From positions 1-32,560 of the forward strand of contig PBMB01000010.1 in assembly GCA_002722455.1 (NCBI GenBank): a DNA stretch of 32,560 nucleotides. Reading direction: 5' to 3'. The position numbers and the translations under genes were made by a program. Every line of letters starts with the position of its first letter. Position 1 is the stretch's first letter. This document shows, one piece after another, positions 23,919 through 32,560 of this stretch. The notes below the pieces were generated by a model that worked only from the letters and a program-made list of their open reading frames with translations, was not told the DNA's origin and ran no database searches. This stretch comes from Chloroflexota bacterium. Lineage in GTDB: Bacteria; Chloroflexota; Dehalococcoidia; Lucifugimonadales; GCA-2722455.

Positions 23919-26687
23919 ATGCCATCCAAAAAGATAAATACACCTGACAAAAAAAACTTTTTAATAGTAGATGGACACGCTATCGTATATCGAGCATGGT
24001 ATGCAATCCAACAACCCCTAACAATTAGTAAAACTGGACAAGATGTCCGTGCAGTTTACGGTTTTTTAAATAGCTTGATAAGCAACATCAATGAATTTGG
24101 AATAACACATTGTTTAGTAACATTTGATCATCCTAAACCAACATTTAGGCATAAAGAATTTCCTGAATATAAAGCTCATCGTGCTCCAATGCCAGATGAC
24201 CTTAGACCTCAATTTACGATAATAAAAAATCTACTTAATGTTCTTCGTATACCTGTACTCGATTGTCCAGGATATGAAGCAGATGACATTATTGGAAGCA
24301 TAGCCCATCAAGCAGAAAATAAAAAAATCCCCACAATGATTTTAACGGGAGATACAGATACTCTGCAATTAGTGTCTCCTATGGTTACTGTAATTATTTC
24401 TGGAAACAAAAAAACCCATTACACTGAACAAGCTGTAATGGATCGTTATGATGGACTTACTCCAAATCAAATAGCTGACTTAAAAGCTCTACAAGGGGAT
24501 AAATCTGATAATATTCCTGGACTTCCAGGAGTAGGATTAAAAACAGCAACACGTCTTTTAAATGAATTCCAGAGTATTGAAAATTTATTAGAAAATACCA
24601 GTAAAATTTCTTCTGAAAAAATCAAATCATTAATTACTTCAAATGCTCATTTAATTCCTTTATCCAAACGATTAACAACAATAGATCGTAATGCTCCAGT
24701 AACGTTCAATTTATCAAAATGCTACTTATGGCAATACAAACAAAAAGAAGTAGTCGATGAATTAAATAATCTCGAATTTTCGAGTTTTATTTCTCGGCTA
24801 CCGATAGCAAATGATACAAACCAATCACTAACTAAAATCACCCAATCTAATTCATCTGAAAACAATACAACTATTATCAACTCTGAAAAACTATTATTAG
24901 AAATGAAAGAGGCTATTACAAAATCTCAATCAATTGCAATTAACTGTATAGGATCTTCTGAACAAATAAGTAATTGTAATTTATTAGGTATTGGAATATC
25001 TACAGATAAAAATCACTCATGGTTTATACCATATTCTAGTAAAACAATAACAACAGCTTCTACAACCTCTTCAGCTCTAGAAGCTATATTTAACAATTCA
25101 AAAATCAAAGTAATTACACATAATGCCAATATACAATTAAGTTTACTTGATAAAGCCAAATTAAATATTGAAAATTTTTACTTCGATACAATGCTTGCTT
25201 CTCATATAATCGGCAAAAATATGCTTGACCTTAATTCTTTAACTATAGCAATTACTGGAACAGAAATAGAATTAATTAATCCTACAAAATCTGGATTAAT
25301 TATTGCAGAAAACGATACTCCAACAAACCAGTTAGCTAAGTTAAGTGGACAAATAACTTCATCCATAATGCAAATTTCAGCTCAACTTGAAAATGAATTG
25401 ATTGAAACAAAAAACATTAAAAACTTCCTCGACGTAGATATGAATCTAATTCCTGTACTCGTACAAATGCAAAAAAATGGAATTACTTTAGATATTAATT
25501 TAATAAAAAAAATGAATGAAGAAACCTCTTCAAATCTTAATGAAGTCGAATCTAGTATTTACAATCAAATTGGCTATGAATTTAATATAAATTCGTCAAA
25601 ACAACTATCTGACGTTCTATATGAAGATTTAAAGTTAAAACCTACCAAAAGTATTAAAACTGGTTTTTCTACTGATGCATCTTCTCTTGAAACTATGCGT
25701 CAAAATTTAAATGATGGAATAATTACTGATGCCGACCCCAGATCTCTTTTAATCTTAACTTCAGTTCAAGAATATAGACAATTAGCAAAACTAAAATCCA
25801 CATATCTGGATACTCTTCCTCTATTAGTTAATCCTAATACAAAAAGAATCCATACTAAATATAATCAAACAGGATCATCAACTGGACGTATATCATCTAT
25901 CGAACCAAATATACAAAATATTCCAATAGTTACCTCTGAAAAACAAATAAATATAAGAAGAGCATTCACGCCAAGCAATACAACCAATCAGATTATTGCA
26001 GCTGATTACTCACAAATTGAACTTCGTATACTAGCACATATCTCTGAAGATAAAGGATTAATCAAAGCATTTAAAACTGGAGAAGATATTCATTCGAAAA
26101 CTGCTTCCATCGTATTTGAATGTGACTTAAAGGATGTTACCAGCAGTATGCGTCGTACTGCAAAAATAATGAATTTTGGTGTAATTTATGGATTAACTGC
26201 ATTTGGAATAAGTCAACAAACAGGTCTTGCTCCAAATAAAAGTCAGGAATTCATTGAAAAATATTTTAACGAATATCCTGGTATAAAAGAATATATTGAT
26301 GAAACAAAAAAGCAAGCTCATGAACGTGGATATGTGGAAACAATATTAGGTAAACGTCGATATATACCTGAGATACATTCAAAAAACTTCCGTATCCGAT
26401 CATCTGGTGAACGAATGGCCGTCAATATGCCAATACAGGGCACTGCGGCAGATATTATTAAAATAGCAATGATAAATATTCAAAAAGCTATAGTCTCTAA
26501 TAATTTAGAATCATTAATGATACTTCAAGTACATGATGAATTAATTTTTGAAGTTCTACCCCATGAAACTCTAAATATAGTGACTATTATTAATCAAATA
26601 ATGCCTTCAGCATTAAAACTTAAGATACCTCTTGAAGTAACAATTAATCAAGGTTCAACATGGGGAGACCTAAAATCGGTAAACTAA
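23919..26687 (+). CDS. polA: DNA polymerase I (5' nuclease plus polymerase, proofreading site lost)
   Basis: PolA fills gaps and removes RNA primers during replication and repair. The 922 residues include a 5' nuclease domain (to about 300: VDGHAIVYRAW, YEADDIIG, TGDTDTLQLV, GDKSDNIPGLPGVG). A middle 3'-5' exonuclease-like domain covers about 315-505, and a complete polymerase domain has motif A DYSQIELR (696-703), motif B RRTAKIMNFGVIYG (745-758) and motif C VHDE (871-874). In the middle domain the usual DxE is replaced (IAINCIG), the N-x-K-Y-D aspartate is Gln (HNANIQ), and the third-motif aspartate is absent. Proofreading should therefore be lost, as in Thermus PolA. No SD is visible at the ATG. 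Confidence 0.95.
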   Translation: MPSKKINTPDKKNFLIVDGHAIVYRAWYAIQQPLTISKTGQDVRAVYGFLNSLISNINEFGITHCLVTFDHPKPTFRHKEFPEYKAHRAPMPDDLRPQFTIIKNLLNVLRIPVLDCPGYEADDIIGSIAHQAENKKIPTMILTGDTDTLQLVSPMVTVIISGNKKTHYTEQAVMDRYDGLTPNQIADLKALQGDKSDNIPGLPGVGLKTATRLLNEFQSIENLLENTSKISSEKIKSLITSNAHLIPLSKRLTTIDRNAPVTFNLSKCYLWQYKQKEVVDELNNLEFSSFISRLPIANDTNQSLTKITQSNSSENNTTIINSEKLLLEMKEAITKSQSIAINCIGSSEQISNCNLLGIGISTDKNHSWFIPYSSKTITTASTTSSALEAIFNNSKIKVITHNANIQLSLLDKAKLNIENFYFDTMLASHIIGKNMLDLNSLTIAITGTEIELINPTKSGLIIAENDTPTNQLAKLSGQITSSIMQISAQLENELIETKNIKNFLDVDMNLIPVLVQMQKNGITLDINLIKKMNEETSSNLNEVESSIYNQIGYEFNINSSKQLSDVLYEDLKLKPTKSIKTGFSTDASSLETMRQNLNDGIITDADPRSLLILTSVQEYRQLAKLKSTYLDTLPLLVNPNTKRIHTKYNQTGSSTGRISSIEPNIQNIPIVTSEKQINIRRAFTPSNTTNQIIAADYSQIELRILAHISEDKGLIKAFKTGEDIHSKTASIVFECDLKDVTSSMRRTAKIMNFGVIYGLTAFGISQQTGLAPNKSQEFIEKYFNEYPGIKEYIDETKKQAHERGYVETILGKRRYIPEIHSKNFRIRSSGERMAVNMPIQGTAADIIKIAMINIQKAIVSNNLESLMILQVHDELIFEVLPHETLNIVTIINQIMPSALKLKIPLEVTINQGSTWGDLKSVN

Positions 26688-26805
26688 TCATCATTTATCT
26701 GGTAACTAATAAACAGATTTTGTGATAATCTTGAATAATTAAACTAAGCTATACATTAACTATTTCAACTATCATTTTTTGTAAATTCTTTAAATATAAA
26801 TTACA

Positions 26806-28089
26806 TTGGAACATCACGACCTAATTAAATTAACTTTCCAAATTGCAACTATACTGATAGCTGCAAAGTTAAGCGGCGAATTTGTAGCAAAATATCTAAA
26901 AACCCCTCCAGTTTTAGGTGAACTTCTAGTTGGAATATTAATCGGACCATCAATACTTGGTGGATTAAGTATCGATTTCAACCCTGCTAATTTCACATTA
27001 GGATTTACTTCTGGATCTGGTTTATTTAGCGTTTCTCCTGATTCGCATTCAAAAATCCCTGTATCTGCTACTCTTTGGGCTATTGCTCAAATCGGATCTA
27101 TTGTACTGTTATTTTCAGCTGGTTTAGAAACTAATCTGAAACAATTTTTAAAATATTTTAAACCAGCTATAGGAGTTGCTATCGGAGGAATTGTTTTACC
27201 TTTTAGTTTTGGTTGTATTTTACCTGTGCTATTTGGTTTTAGTAATGGAATCTTTGATTCTCCTTCTCTTTTTATGGGATCACTACTGACAGCTACATCT
27301 ATAGGTATTTCAGTTCGAATCCTAGAAGATTTAAATGAATTATCTTCTCCTGAAGGAGTAACCATATTAGGTGCTGCAGTAATAGACGATGTACTCGGAA
27401 TAATTATATTAACTATCGTACTTGGGATACATTCTGCTGGTAACATAAACGTGTCTACTATAAGTCTAATTACAGCCAAAACATTGGGGTTTTGGCTGGT
27501 ACTAACTGGATTAGGTATTCTTCTATCAAATTATATTTCAAAAATTTTCCTGGGATTCAAAACTCCAGGCTCAGCAATAACACTTGCATTAGCTCTTGCA
27601 TTCATAGCAGCAGGACTAGCTGAAACAGTTGGCCTAGCTATGATAATAGGTGCTTTTTCAATTGGATTAGCCCTTTCTAATACAAAACTTGCACAATTTA
27701 TACATAAACCTCTTATGAGTATATATGCAATTTTCGTACCAATATTTTTTGTAGTTATGGGAATGATGGTAAATTTACAAGATATGGGAGGAATTTGGAT
27801 TTTTGGTCTTACAATATCTATAGCTGCAATTCTCAGTAAACTTATTGGTAGTAGCTTACCAGCACTACTATTTAAATTTAAACTAATAGAATCTCTAAGA
27901 ATTGGTATTGGTATGGTCCCTCGAGGAGAAATAGCAATTCTTATTGCCAGTATAGGTATTACTCAAGGGTTAATCGATAGTAAACTGTACGGAGCAGCAA
28001 TTATGTTAACAATGATAACAACTCTTATAGCCCCACCTTTACTAAGTCTTTCATTCAAAAATAAATCCAATCAGGATTCTCCTAACTAA
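26806..28089 (+). CDS. Monovalent cation/proton antiporter (CPA2 family)
   Basis: The 427-residue membrane protein has about 12-13 helices. CPA2 features are PPVLGELLVGILIGPSILGG (34-53), LLFSAGLETN (101-110), TSIGISVRILED, the paired aspartates of AAVIDDVLG (190-198) that bind the cation, and MVPRGE with its conserved arginine near residue 370. It should exchange Na+ or K+ for protons at the cytoplasmic membrane. No C-terminal TrkA-N domain is present, unlike KefB/KefC. The start is taken as TTG because the next in-frame ATG is deep in the membrane domain; there is no visible SD, so the true start is uncertain by a few codons. A 118-bp gap separates it from polA. Confidence 0.9.
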   Translation: MEHHDLIKLTFQIATILIAAKLSGEFVAKYLKTPPVLGELLVGILIGPSILGGLSIDFNPANFTLGFTSGSGLFSVSPDSHSKIPVSATLWAIAQIGSIVLLFSAGLETNLKQFLKYFKPAIGVAIGGIVLPFSFGCILPVLFGFSNGIFDSPSLFMGSLLTATSIGISVRILEDLNELSSPEGVTILGAAVIDDVLGIIILTIVLGIHSAGNINVSTISLITAKTLGFWLVLTGLGILLSNYISKIFLGFKTPGSAITLALALAFIAAGLAETVGLAMIIGAFSIGLALSNTKLAQFIHKPLMSIYAIFVPIFFVVMGMMVNLQDMGGIWIFGLTISIAAILSKLIGSSLPALLFKFKLIESLRIGIGMVPRGEIAILIASIGITQGLIDSKLYGAAIMLTMITTLIAPPLLSLSFKNKSNQDSPN

Positions 28090-28125
28090 CCCATATAACT
28101 AACAAAAATAATTGAAAGATTTGAT

Positions 28126-31026
28126 ATGCTCTTAAAAAATCAAAGAGAATCATCATTAGATGAAATAAAACACCACTTGAACAAAACAATTTCAGGTGAT
28201 GTCTTAACTGATCCGATCAGCAGATCTTTATATAGTACCGATGCCAGTATTTACCAAATTCAACCGCTCATAATTGTATTTCCAAAATCAGAAGAAGATT
28301 TAATAGCAATAATTGAAACTGCTTATAAATATAAACTACCTGTTCTACCTAGAGGTGCTGGAACAAGCTTAGCAGGTCAAACCACTTGCGAAGGTATTAT
28401 TATAGATTTTTCGAAATACATGCATAAATTAATAGAAATTAATGCTGAAGAAAAATGGGTGTCCGTTCAACCAGGCATAGTTCTCGATGAATTAAATCAA
28501 TTGATCTATAACAGCGGCCTTATGTTTGCACCAGATCCAAGTACTAGTAACAGAAGCAATGTTGGTGGAGCTCTAGGAAATAATTCTTGTGGAGCTCATT
28601 CTTTAGTATGGGGGAAAACAGTCGACAATGTCCAAGATATTTCAGGAGTTTTATCAAATGGAGATCAAATTCATTTTACTAATACTTCTAAATCATCATT
28701 AGTAGAAAAAACTAATAAAAATACTTTAGAAAGTTCAATATATAAAACTCTTAAAAAAATCCCTGAAAATTATGAAAAAGATATCCTGGAAAATTTTCCG
28801 GATATTCAGAGACGTGTGTCTGGGTATAATCTTGATGAATTAATTCATAAATCTCAAGTTGATTTTGCAAGATTTGTAATTGGATCCGAAGGTACATTAT
28901 TTTCAATTAGTGAAGCAAAGCTTAAGTTAGTTGAGCGTCCAAAACACAAAGCGCTAACACTTATATTCTTCAAACAGCTTTCTGAAGCAATGGAAGCAAC
29001 TAAAGTGGTATTGGAAACAATGCCTTCTGCAATTGAAGTAATAGACGATATGATTCTAAATAATGCTCGTACAAACCTTCAGTATTCCAGACTTGTAAAT
29101 AGTTTTATAGATGGAAACCCTGAAGCTATGTTAATTGTTGAAGTTATGGGTGATAGCCAAGCAGAAATTAAATCTAAGTTAGAAATTTTGGAAAAAAGTT
29201 GTAATAAAAATAAATTAGGGTATTCACAAAAAATCCTAACGTCATTGAAAGATCAAAAAAATGTATGGGATGTACGAAAAGCTGGATTAGGTTTAATGAT
29301 GAATGTACCCGGAGACATGAAACCTCTTCCTTTTGTAGAAGACACTGCAGTTGCCCCAGAAGTACTTCCTCAATATGTTGATGAATTTACTAAAATACTA
29401 AAACAATATAACACTACTGCTGGATACTATGGTCATGCTGGAGAAGGCTGTCTCCACATTCGTCCTGTTCTCAATTTGAAAGAAAAATCTGATATCCAAC
29501 GTATGGAATCAATTGCCGAAGAAATATCTGATTTGGTAATTAAATATGGAGGATCACTTAGTGGTGAACATGGAGATGGATTAGTTCGAGGAATTTACTT
29601 AGAAAAATTATTCGGTAAAAATATATGTTCAGCCTTCAGTGAAGTGAAAAATGCTTTCGATCCAAAAGGAATCATGAATCCAGGGAAAATTGTTAATTCA
29701 CCTAAAATTACAGATAATTTAAAACAAGAAATTATCAGATCTCCTTATTTTCAACCACAATTACACTACAGCAAAGAAAAAAGCTTTGAACAAGCATTAG
29801 AAATGTGTAATGGCCAAGCAGCATGTAGAAAACTTACAGGAGGAATGTGTCCATCGTATATTGCAACCAGAAATGAAGAGGATTCTACTCGAGGAAGAGC
29901 AAATGCTTTGAAAGCATTTATTTCATCAAATAAGAACTTCGATGATTATACCGCACAACGTACGTTTGAAGTACTAGATCTTTGTCTAGAGTGTAAAAGC
30001 TGTAAGTCCGAATGTCCTTCAAATGTAGATATGACAAAACTCAAGTACGAATTTCTCCAAGCTTACTACAAAGAAAATAAAATTCCCTTACGAAACTATC
30101 TTTTAGGTAAACTCCCTACCTTAAATAAAGTTGGTTCTATATTTGCCCCATTATCAAATTGGATAATACAATCTAGTCTTATAAAATTTTTTATGGATAA
30201 ATTTTTAGGAATAACAAAAAATAGATCATTACCTCCTTTCAGTAACCAAACATTCACACAATGGTTCAAGTTTAATGAACAATTTATAAATGATCCCAAA
30301 AATCAGAAATCAGTAATTATTTTTCCTGATACTTTTACTAATTTCAATTACCCACATCTTGGTAAAGCAACTGTTCGCATAATGCAAAAATTAAATTATA
30401 ACGTAATCGTCCCTCCAGTAAAATGTTGTGGTCGCCCAATGCTTTCTAGTGGATTCATCAATTCTGCAAAACAAAATGCTAAGTACAACATAGACATACT
30501 TTATCCACTAGTCCAGCAAGGAATAAAAATTGTAGGAATTGAACCTAGTTGTCTTCTTAGTTTCCGAGATGATTATATTTCTCTATTGGGTAAAAGACCA
30601 GAAGTAGAAGCCATAGCAAAATCAACTTTTCTAATAGAAGAATTTTTAGAATACTCATCCAAATATGATAAGACTAAATTAAATTTCAAAACTACAGATC
30701 TGGACATTTTATTTCATGGACATTGCCATCAAAAAGCAATTGTAGGAACGGAAACTGCTATGAATACTCTTGAATCAATTCCCGGATGTAATTCATCTAA
30801 CCTAGAAACAGGATGTTGTGGTATGGCAGGAAGCTTTGGATATCATAAAGAACACTACGAACTATCTATGCAAATTGGTCAGAAATCATTATTTTCAACT
30901 CTAAAAGATCAAAGAAAAGATTCTATTATTGTTACAGAAGGTGTTTCTTGTCGCCAACAAATTCAGCATGCAATGAACGTAAATGCAAAACATTTAGTAG
31001 AAATTATCGCAGATTCTCTAGATTAA
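28126..31026 (+). CDS. Fused FAD-linked and Fe-S dehydrogenase (D-lactate/2-hydroxy acid type)
   Basis: The 966-residue protein joins a GlcD-like and a GlcF-like half. The FAD-binding part has PRGAGTSLAGQT (75-86), the stretch PDPSTSNRSNVGGALGNNSC and, later, GHAGEGCLHIRP and SGEHGDGLVRG. A linker cluster (C561, C567, C575) precedes the ferredoxin motif C620-x2-C623-x2-C626-x3-C630-P. Two CCG-type elements (CCGRPMLSSGF and CCGMAGSFG) complete the C-terminal half. Such fusions oxidise D-lactate or D-2-hydroxyglutarate and feed electrons to the respiratory chain. D-lactate fits the LctP-type permease 11 kb upstream, but D-2-hydroxyglutarate cannot be excluded. It ends 3 bp before a convergent gene. 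Confidence 0.92.
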   Translation: MLLKNQRESSLDEIKHHLNKTISGDVLTDPISRSLYSTDASIYQIQPLIIVFPKSEEDLIAIIETAYKYKLPVLPRGAGTSLAGQTTCEGIIIDFSKYMHKLIEINAEEKWVSVQPGIVLDELNQLIYNSGLMFAPDPSTSNRSNVGGALGNNSCGAHSLVWGKTVDNVQDISGVLSNGDQIHFTNTSKSSLVEKTNKNTLESSIYKTLKKIPENYEKDILENFPDIQRRVSGYNLDELIHKSQVDFARFVIGSEGTLFSISEAKLKLVERPKHKALTLIFFKQLSEAMEATKVVLETMPSAIEVIDDMILNNARTNLQYSRLVNSFIDGNPEAMLIVEVMGDSQAEIKSKLEILEKSCNKNKLGYSQKILTSLKDQKNVWDVRKAGLGLMMNVPGDMKPLPFVEDTAVAPEVLPQYVDEFTKILKQYNTTAGYYGHAGEGCLHIRPVLNLKEKSDIQRMESIAEEISDLVIKYGGSLSGEHGDGLVRGIYLEKLFGKNICSAFSEVKNAFDPKGIMNPGKIVNSPKITDNLKQEIIRSPYFQPQLHYSKEKSFEQALEMCNGQAACRKLTGGMCPSYIATRNEEDSTRGRANALKAFISSNKNFDDYTAQRTFEVLDLCLECKSCKSECPSNVDMTKLKYEFLQAYYKENKIPLRNYLLGKLPTLNKVGSIFAPLSNWIIQSSLIKFFMDKFLGITKNRSLPPFSNQTFTQWFKFNEQFINDPKNQKSVIIFPDTFTNFNYPHLGKATVRIMQKLNYNVIVPPVKCCGRPMLSSGFINSAKQNAKYNIDILYPLVQQGIKIVGIEPSCLLSFRDDYISLLGKRPEVEAIAKSTFLIEEFLEYSSKYDKTKLNFKTTDLDILFHGHCHQKAIVGTETAMNTLESIPGCNSSNLETGCCGMAGSFGYHKEHYELSMQIGQKSLFSTLKDQRKDSIIVTEGVSCRQQIQHAMNVNAKHLVEIIADSLD

Positions 31027-31029
31027 CTT

Positions 31030-31305
31030 TTAATGATCTAATCTTATTATATAAACCGCTTTGTTTTCTCGAGTGCAACGAATTCTAATGGGTTCTCCAA
31101 TAATCAACGTATCCCATGTAAATGAATCAACTTCAATTACATCACTAGTATCGAGCAAAATATAAAATGCACCTTCAGGTCCACGCTCTTTAGCATTTAA
31201 TTGTCCTTCAATTAAAGGATAAGGGGGTAATATTCCAATAATCATACGAATTATTCTTCTTGGAATATTTTTTAAAAAGTTAAGAATTTGAGATTGTTTA
31301 AACAT
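31030..31305 (-). CDS. Small protein of unknown function
   Basis: The 91-residue protein has an amphipathic, basic N-terminal region (IPRRIIRMIIGILPPYPLIEG) that may lie at the membrane surface. A strand-rich C-terminal half (FYILLDTSDVIEVDSFTWDT, then LIIGEPIRIRCTRENKAVYI) looks like a small beta-barrel or OB-type fold. I recognise no family and no catalytic motif. It lies between the FAD/Fe-S gene (convergent, 3 bp away) and bioY (same strand, 49 bp upstream), so it is probably transcribed with bioY. GTGAGGG lies just before the start. Confidence 0.65.
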   Translation of the reverse strand: MFKQSQILNFLKNIPRRIIRMIIGILPPYPLIEGQLNAKERGPEGAFYILLDTSDVIEVDSFTWDTLIIGEPIRIRCTRENKAVYIIRLDH

Positions 31306-31354
31306 CCCTCACCACATTAAGGTTTTTATTTAATAACTTCCAAAAAAGAATTTA

Positions 31355-32086
31355 TTAATCATTAGTATCATCAAATTTTAATCTACGTACTAATGTAGTT
31401 ACACCAGGTAATGCTAACCCTGCCAAAACAAGTTTCACGGCATCACCACCAATAAATGGATATAAACCACCTTTAAGAGTTTTATCCAAAACATTACTAC
31501 CAACTATATAGTCATATATCCCTGAATTGGTTGAAATAATATATCCCAACCATGGAAGACCAATGACATAAATTAATAAATTCCCAATTAACAATGCTAA
31601 TGTAATTCGTGGTTTACTATTCCATCCCTTTTCAGCCAATCTCCCTACAACATAAGCAGCTAATATGAATCCAATAATATATCCACCTGAAGTCATCGTA
31701 AGGAAACCTGAACTTTCCCAAATTGTAGATGAATGACCATGCCAAGGTAAAATAAAGTGAAAACTAGTGTCCGTTAGTACTTTACTAAAATTGGGAGCAA
31801 AAACAGGCATTCCAACCATTCCCAATATCATATACAAAAATAAACTAGATGCTCCTCTTTTGCTACCCAATACACCACCGGTCAGTAAAACACCGAATGT
31901 CTGACCTGTAATAGGGACTGTAGTCGTTGGTATTCGAAATGCAATTTGAGCACTAAGTGCTACTAATAAACTAAATACTACTACTATTGTTATATCTACT
32001 ACCCATCTCATTGTCTGAGAACGAATTATTGAATCAGGTATCAATTGATCTATCAAAACAGTATTTTGATTTATACGAGCTTCCAT
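31355..32086 (-). CDS. bioY: Biotin transporter BioY (ECF substrate-binding component)
   Basis: BioY is the membrane component that binds biotin, working alone or with the shared ECF module. Recognisable parts are VPITGQTFGVLLTGGVLGSKRGASSLFLYM starting near residue 56 (only the first part is family-diagnostic), then GMVGMPVFA, SGGYIIGF and GGDAVKLVLAGLALP near the end. At 243 residues it is longer than the usual 180-200 because of about 30 extra N-terminal residues and a longer loop after PVFA. AAGGAG lies 11 bases before the ATG. No ecfA or ecfT genes are visible. The organism probably takes up biotin. Confidence 0.92.
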   Translation of the reverse strand: MEARINQNTVLIDQLIPDSIIRSQTMRWVVDITIVVVFSLLVALSAQIAFRIPTTTVPITGQTFGVLLTGGVLGSKRGASSLFLYMILGMVGMPVFAPNFSKVLTDTSFHFILPWHGHSSTIWESSGFLTMTSGGYIIGFILAAYVVGRLAEKGWNSKPRITLALLIGNLLIYVIGLPWLGYIISTNSGIYDYIVGSNVLDKTLKGGLYPFIGGDAVKLVLAGLALPGVTTLVRRLKFDDTND

Positions 32087-32135
32087 TTTTTATCTAACTC
32101 CTTAGAATGATTATATTCCTAAAATAACAATGTGA

Positions 32136-32164
32136 ACTATCTATTAATAATATTAAAATGTCAA
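32136..32164 (-). promoter_or_regulatory. Candidate promoter for bioY
   Basis: On the minus strand: TTGACA, 17 bases, GATAGT. Perfect -35 and ideal spacing with a 4/6 -10. The leader of about 40 bases has an imperfect stem (TTAGGAAT against ATTCTAA) touching the AAGGAG ribosome-binding site. Confidence 0.45.
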
Positions 32165-32198
32165 GTTGGAAACTAATTATAAATTTAATCATATTAAC

Positions 32199-32226
32199 TT
32201 GTCATAATAACAACTCTTATTATAAC
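32199..32226 (+). promoter_or_regulatory. Candidate promoter for the UvrD/PcrA helicase gene
   Basis: TTGTCA, 16 bases, TATAAC: 5/6 and 5/6 consensus matches. It lies about 50 bp before the helicase ATG in the divergent gap shared with bioY. Confidence 0.45.
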
Positions 32227-32278
32227 CTCAAACAAACGTATAGAGTATATCAACTACAAGGTATATTTAAAACACAAA

Positions 32279-32560
32279 ATGATTCCACTCGATAGCCTCA
32301 ATATAAAACAACGTGAAGCAGTTGAAACAACTAAGGGACCTGTTCTAGTCAATGCTGGACCTGGTAGTGGTAAAACACGTGTAATTACTTATCGAATCGC
32401 AAATTTACTCACTAATTGTGGTATCAACCCCTACAACATAGTTGCATTAACTTTCACAAATAAAGCATCTCGTGAAATGTCCTCAAGAATTTCAAATCTA
32501 ACTACTGATTTACGTAATAGCTTGACTATAAGTACTTTTCATCATTTTTGTTCCAGAATT
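32279..32560 (+). CDS. UvrD/PcrA/Rep-type DNA helicase, N-terminal part only
   Basis: The frame opens at an ATG and runs 94 codons to the window edge. It contains [12 protein letters not shown] (4-15, the Q motif that contacts adenine), Walker A AGPGSGKT (26-33), motif Ia [12 protein letters not shown] (56-67) and the start of TFHHFC. These define a superfamily 1A helicase that unwinds DNA 3'-5' in repair and replication. PcrA/UvrD is likelier than RecB or AddA because the Walker A follows the N-terminus so closely. Most of the protein, with motifs II-VI, lies beyond the edge. Confidence 0.88.
   Translation, partial: MIPLDSLNIKQREAVETTKGPVLVNAGPGSGKTRVITYRIANLLTNCGINPYNIVALTFTNKASREMSSRISNLTTDLRNSLTISTFHHFCSRI

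Noticed and set aside
1-32560. Defence system, prophage, integron or toxin-antitoxin module
   Set aside because: No transposase, integrase, phage, nuclease-helicase defence cassette or paired toxin-antitoxin genes were seen; the content is ordinary chromosomal genes.

Overview
The window is AT-rich bacterial DNA with a dense layout of ordinary chromosomal genes. There are no insertion sequences, phage genes, CRISPR arrays or rRNA. The gene content points to a marine Chloroflexota of the SAR202/Dehalococcoidia type. The clues are coenzyme F420 ligase (cofE), a DUF2723 membrane glycosyltransferase-like protein, a DUF369 cyclophilin-like protein, a fused FAD/Fe-S dehydrogenase, small zinc-ribbon proteins, and a compact AT-rich genome with frequent TTG and GTG starts. 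This placement is an inference from gene content, not a phylogeny.

Layout. (1) 1-2.8 kb, minus strand: trpS-trpE-nitrilase (cut by the window edge). (2) 3.0-4.3 kb, minus: an unusual zinc-ribbon membrane protein with a duplicated cysteine-bearing repeat, divergent from the DUF2723 protein. A 12-bp palindrome lies between them. (3) 6.2-8.4 kb: folB and a CitE-like lyase (minus), divergent from cofE (plus). (4) 8.4-9.5 kb: two small putative zinc proteins (minus) and a gap of about 560 bp. (5) 9.5-16.5 kb, all minus: HU, endonuclease III, a membrane-anchored unknown, tRNA-Glu, a Nudix hydrolase, leuS, leuB and a DUF369 protein. (6) 16.8-31 kb, all plus: LctP-type permease, a 50-residue membrane protein, rhodanese, PfkB kinase, ahcY, metK, phosphohexomutase, polA, cation/proton antiporter and an FAD/Fe-S dehydrogenase. 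(7) 31-32.6 kb: an unknown small protein and bioY (minus), divergent from the start of a UvrD/PcrA helicase (cut by the window edge).

How the genes fit together. Two aminoacyl-tRNA synthetases sit directly upstream of a biosynthetic gene for their own amino acid (trpS-trpE, leuS-leuB). The plus-strand run holds most of an S-adenosylmethionine cycle: metK makes SAM, ahcY clears SAH, and the adjacent PfkB kinase could remove the adenosine. The LctP-type permease and the FAD/Fe-S dehydrogenase at opposite ends of that run would suit uptake and oxidation of a 2-hydroxy acid. HU, Nth, PolA and the helicase cover DNA maintenance.

I did not find a convincing new defence or mobile system. The points most worth a second look are the duplicated-repeat membrane protein, the unlisted 50-residue membrane protein, 5'-end stem-loops directly behind good promoters, and the PfkB-ahcY-metK grouping.
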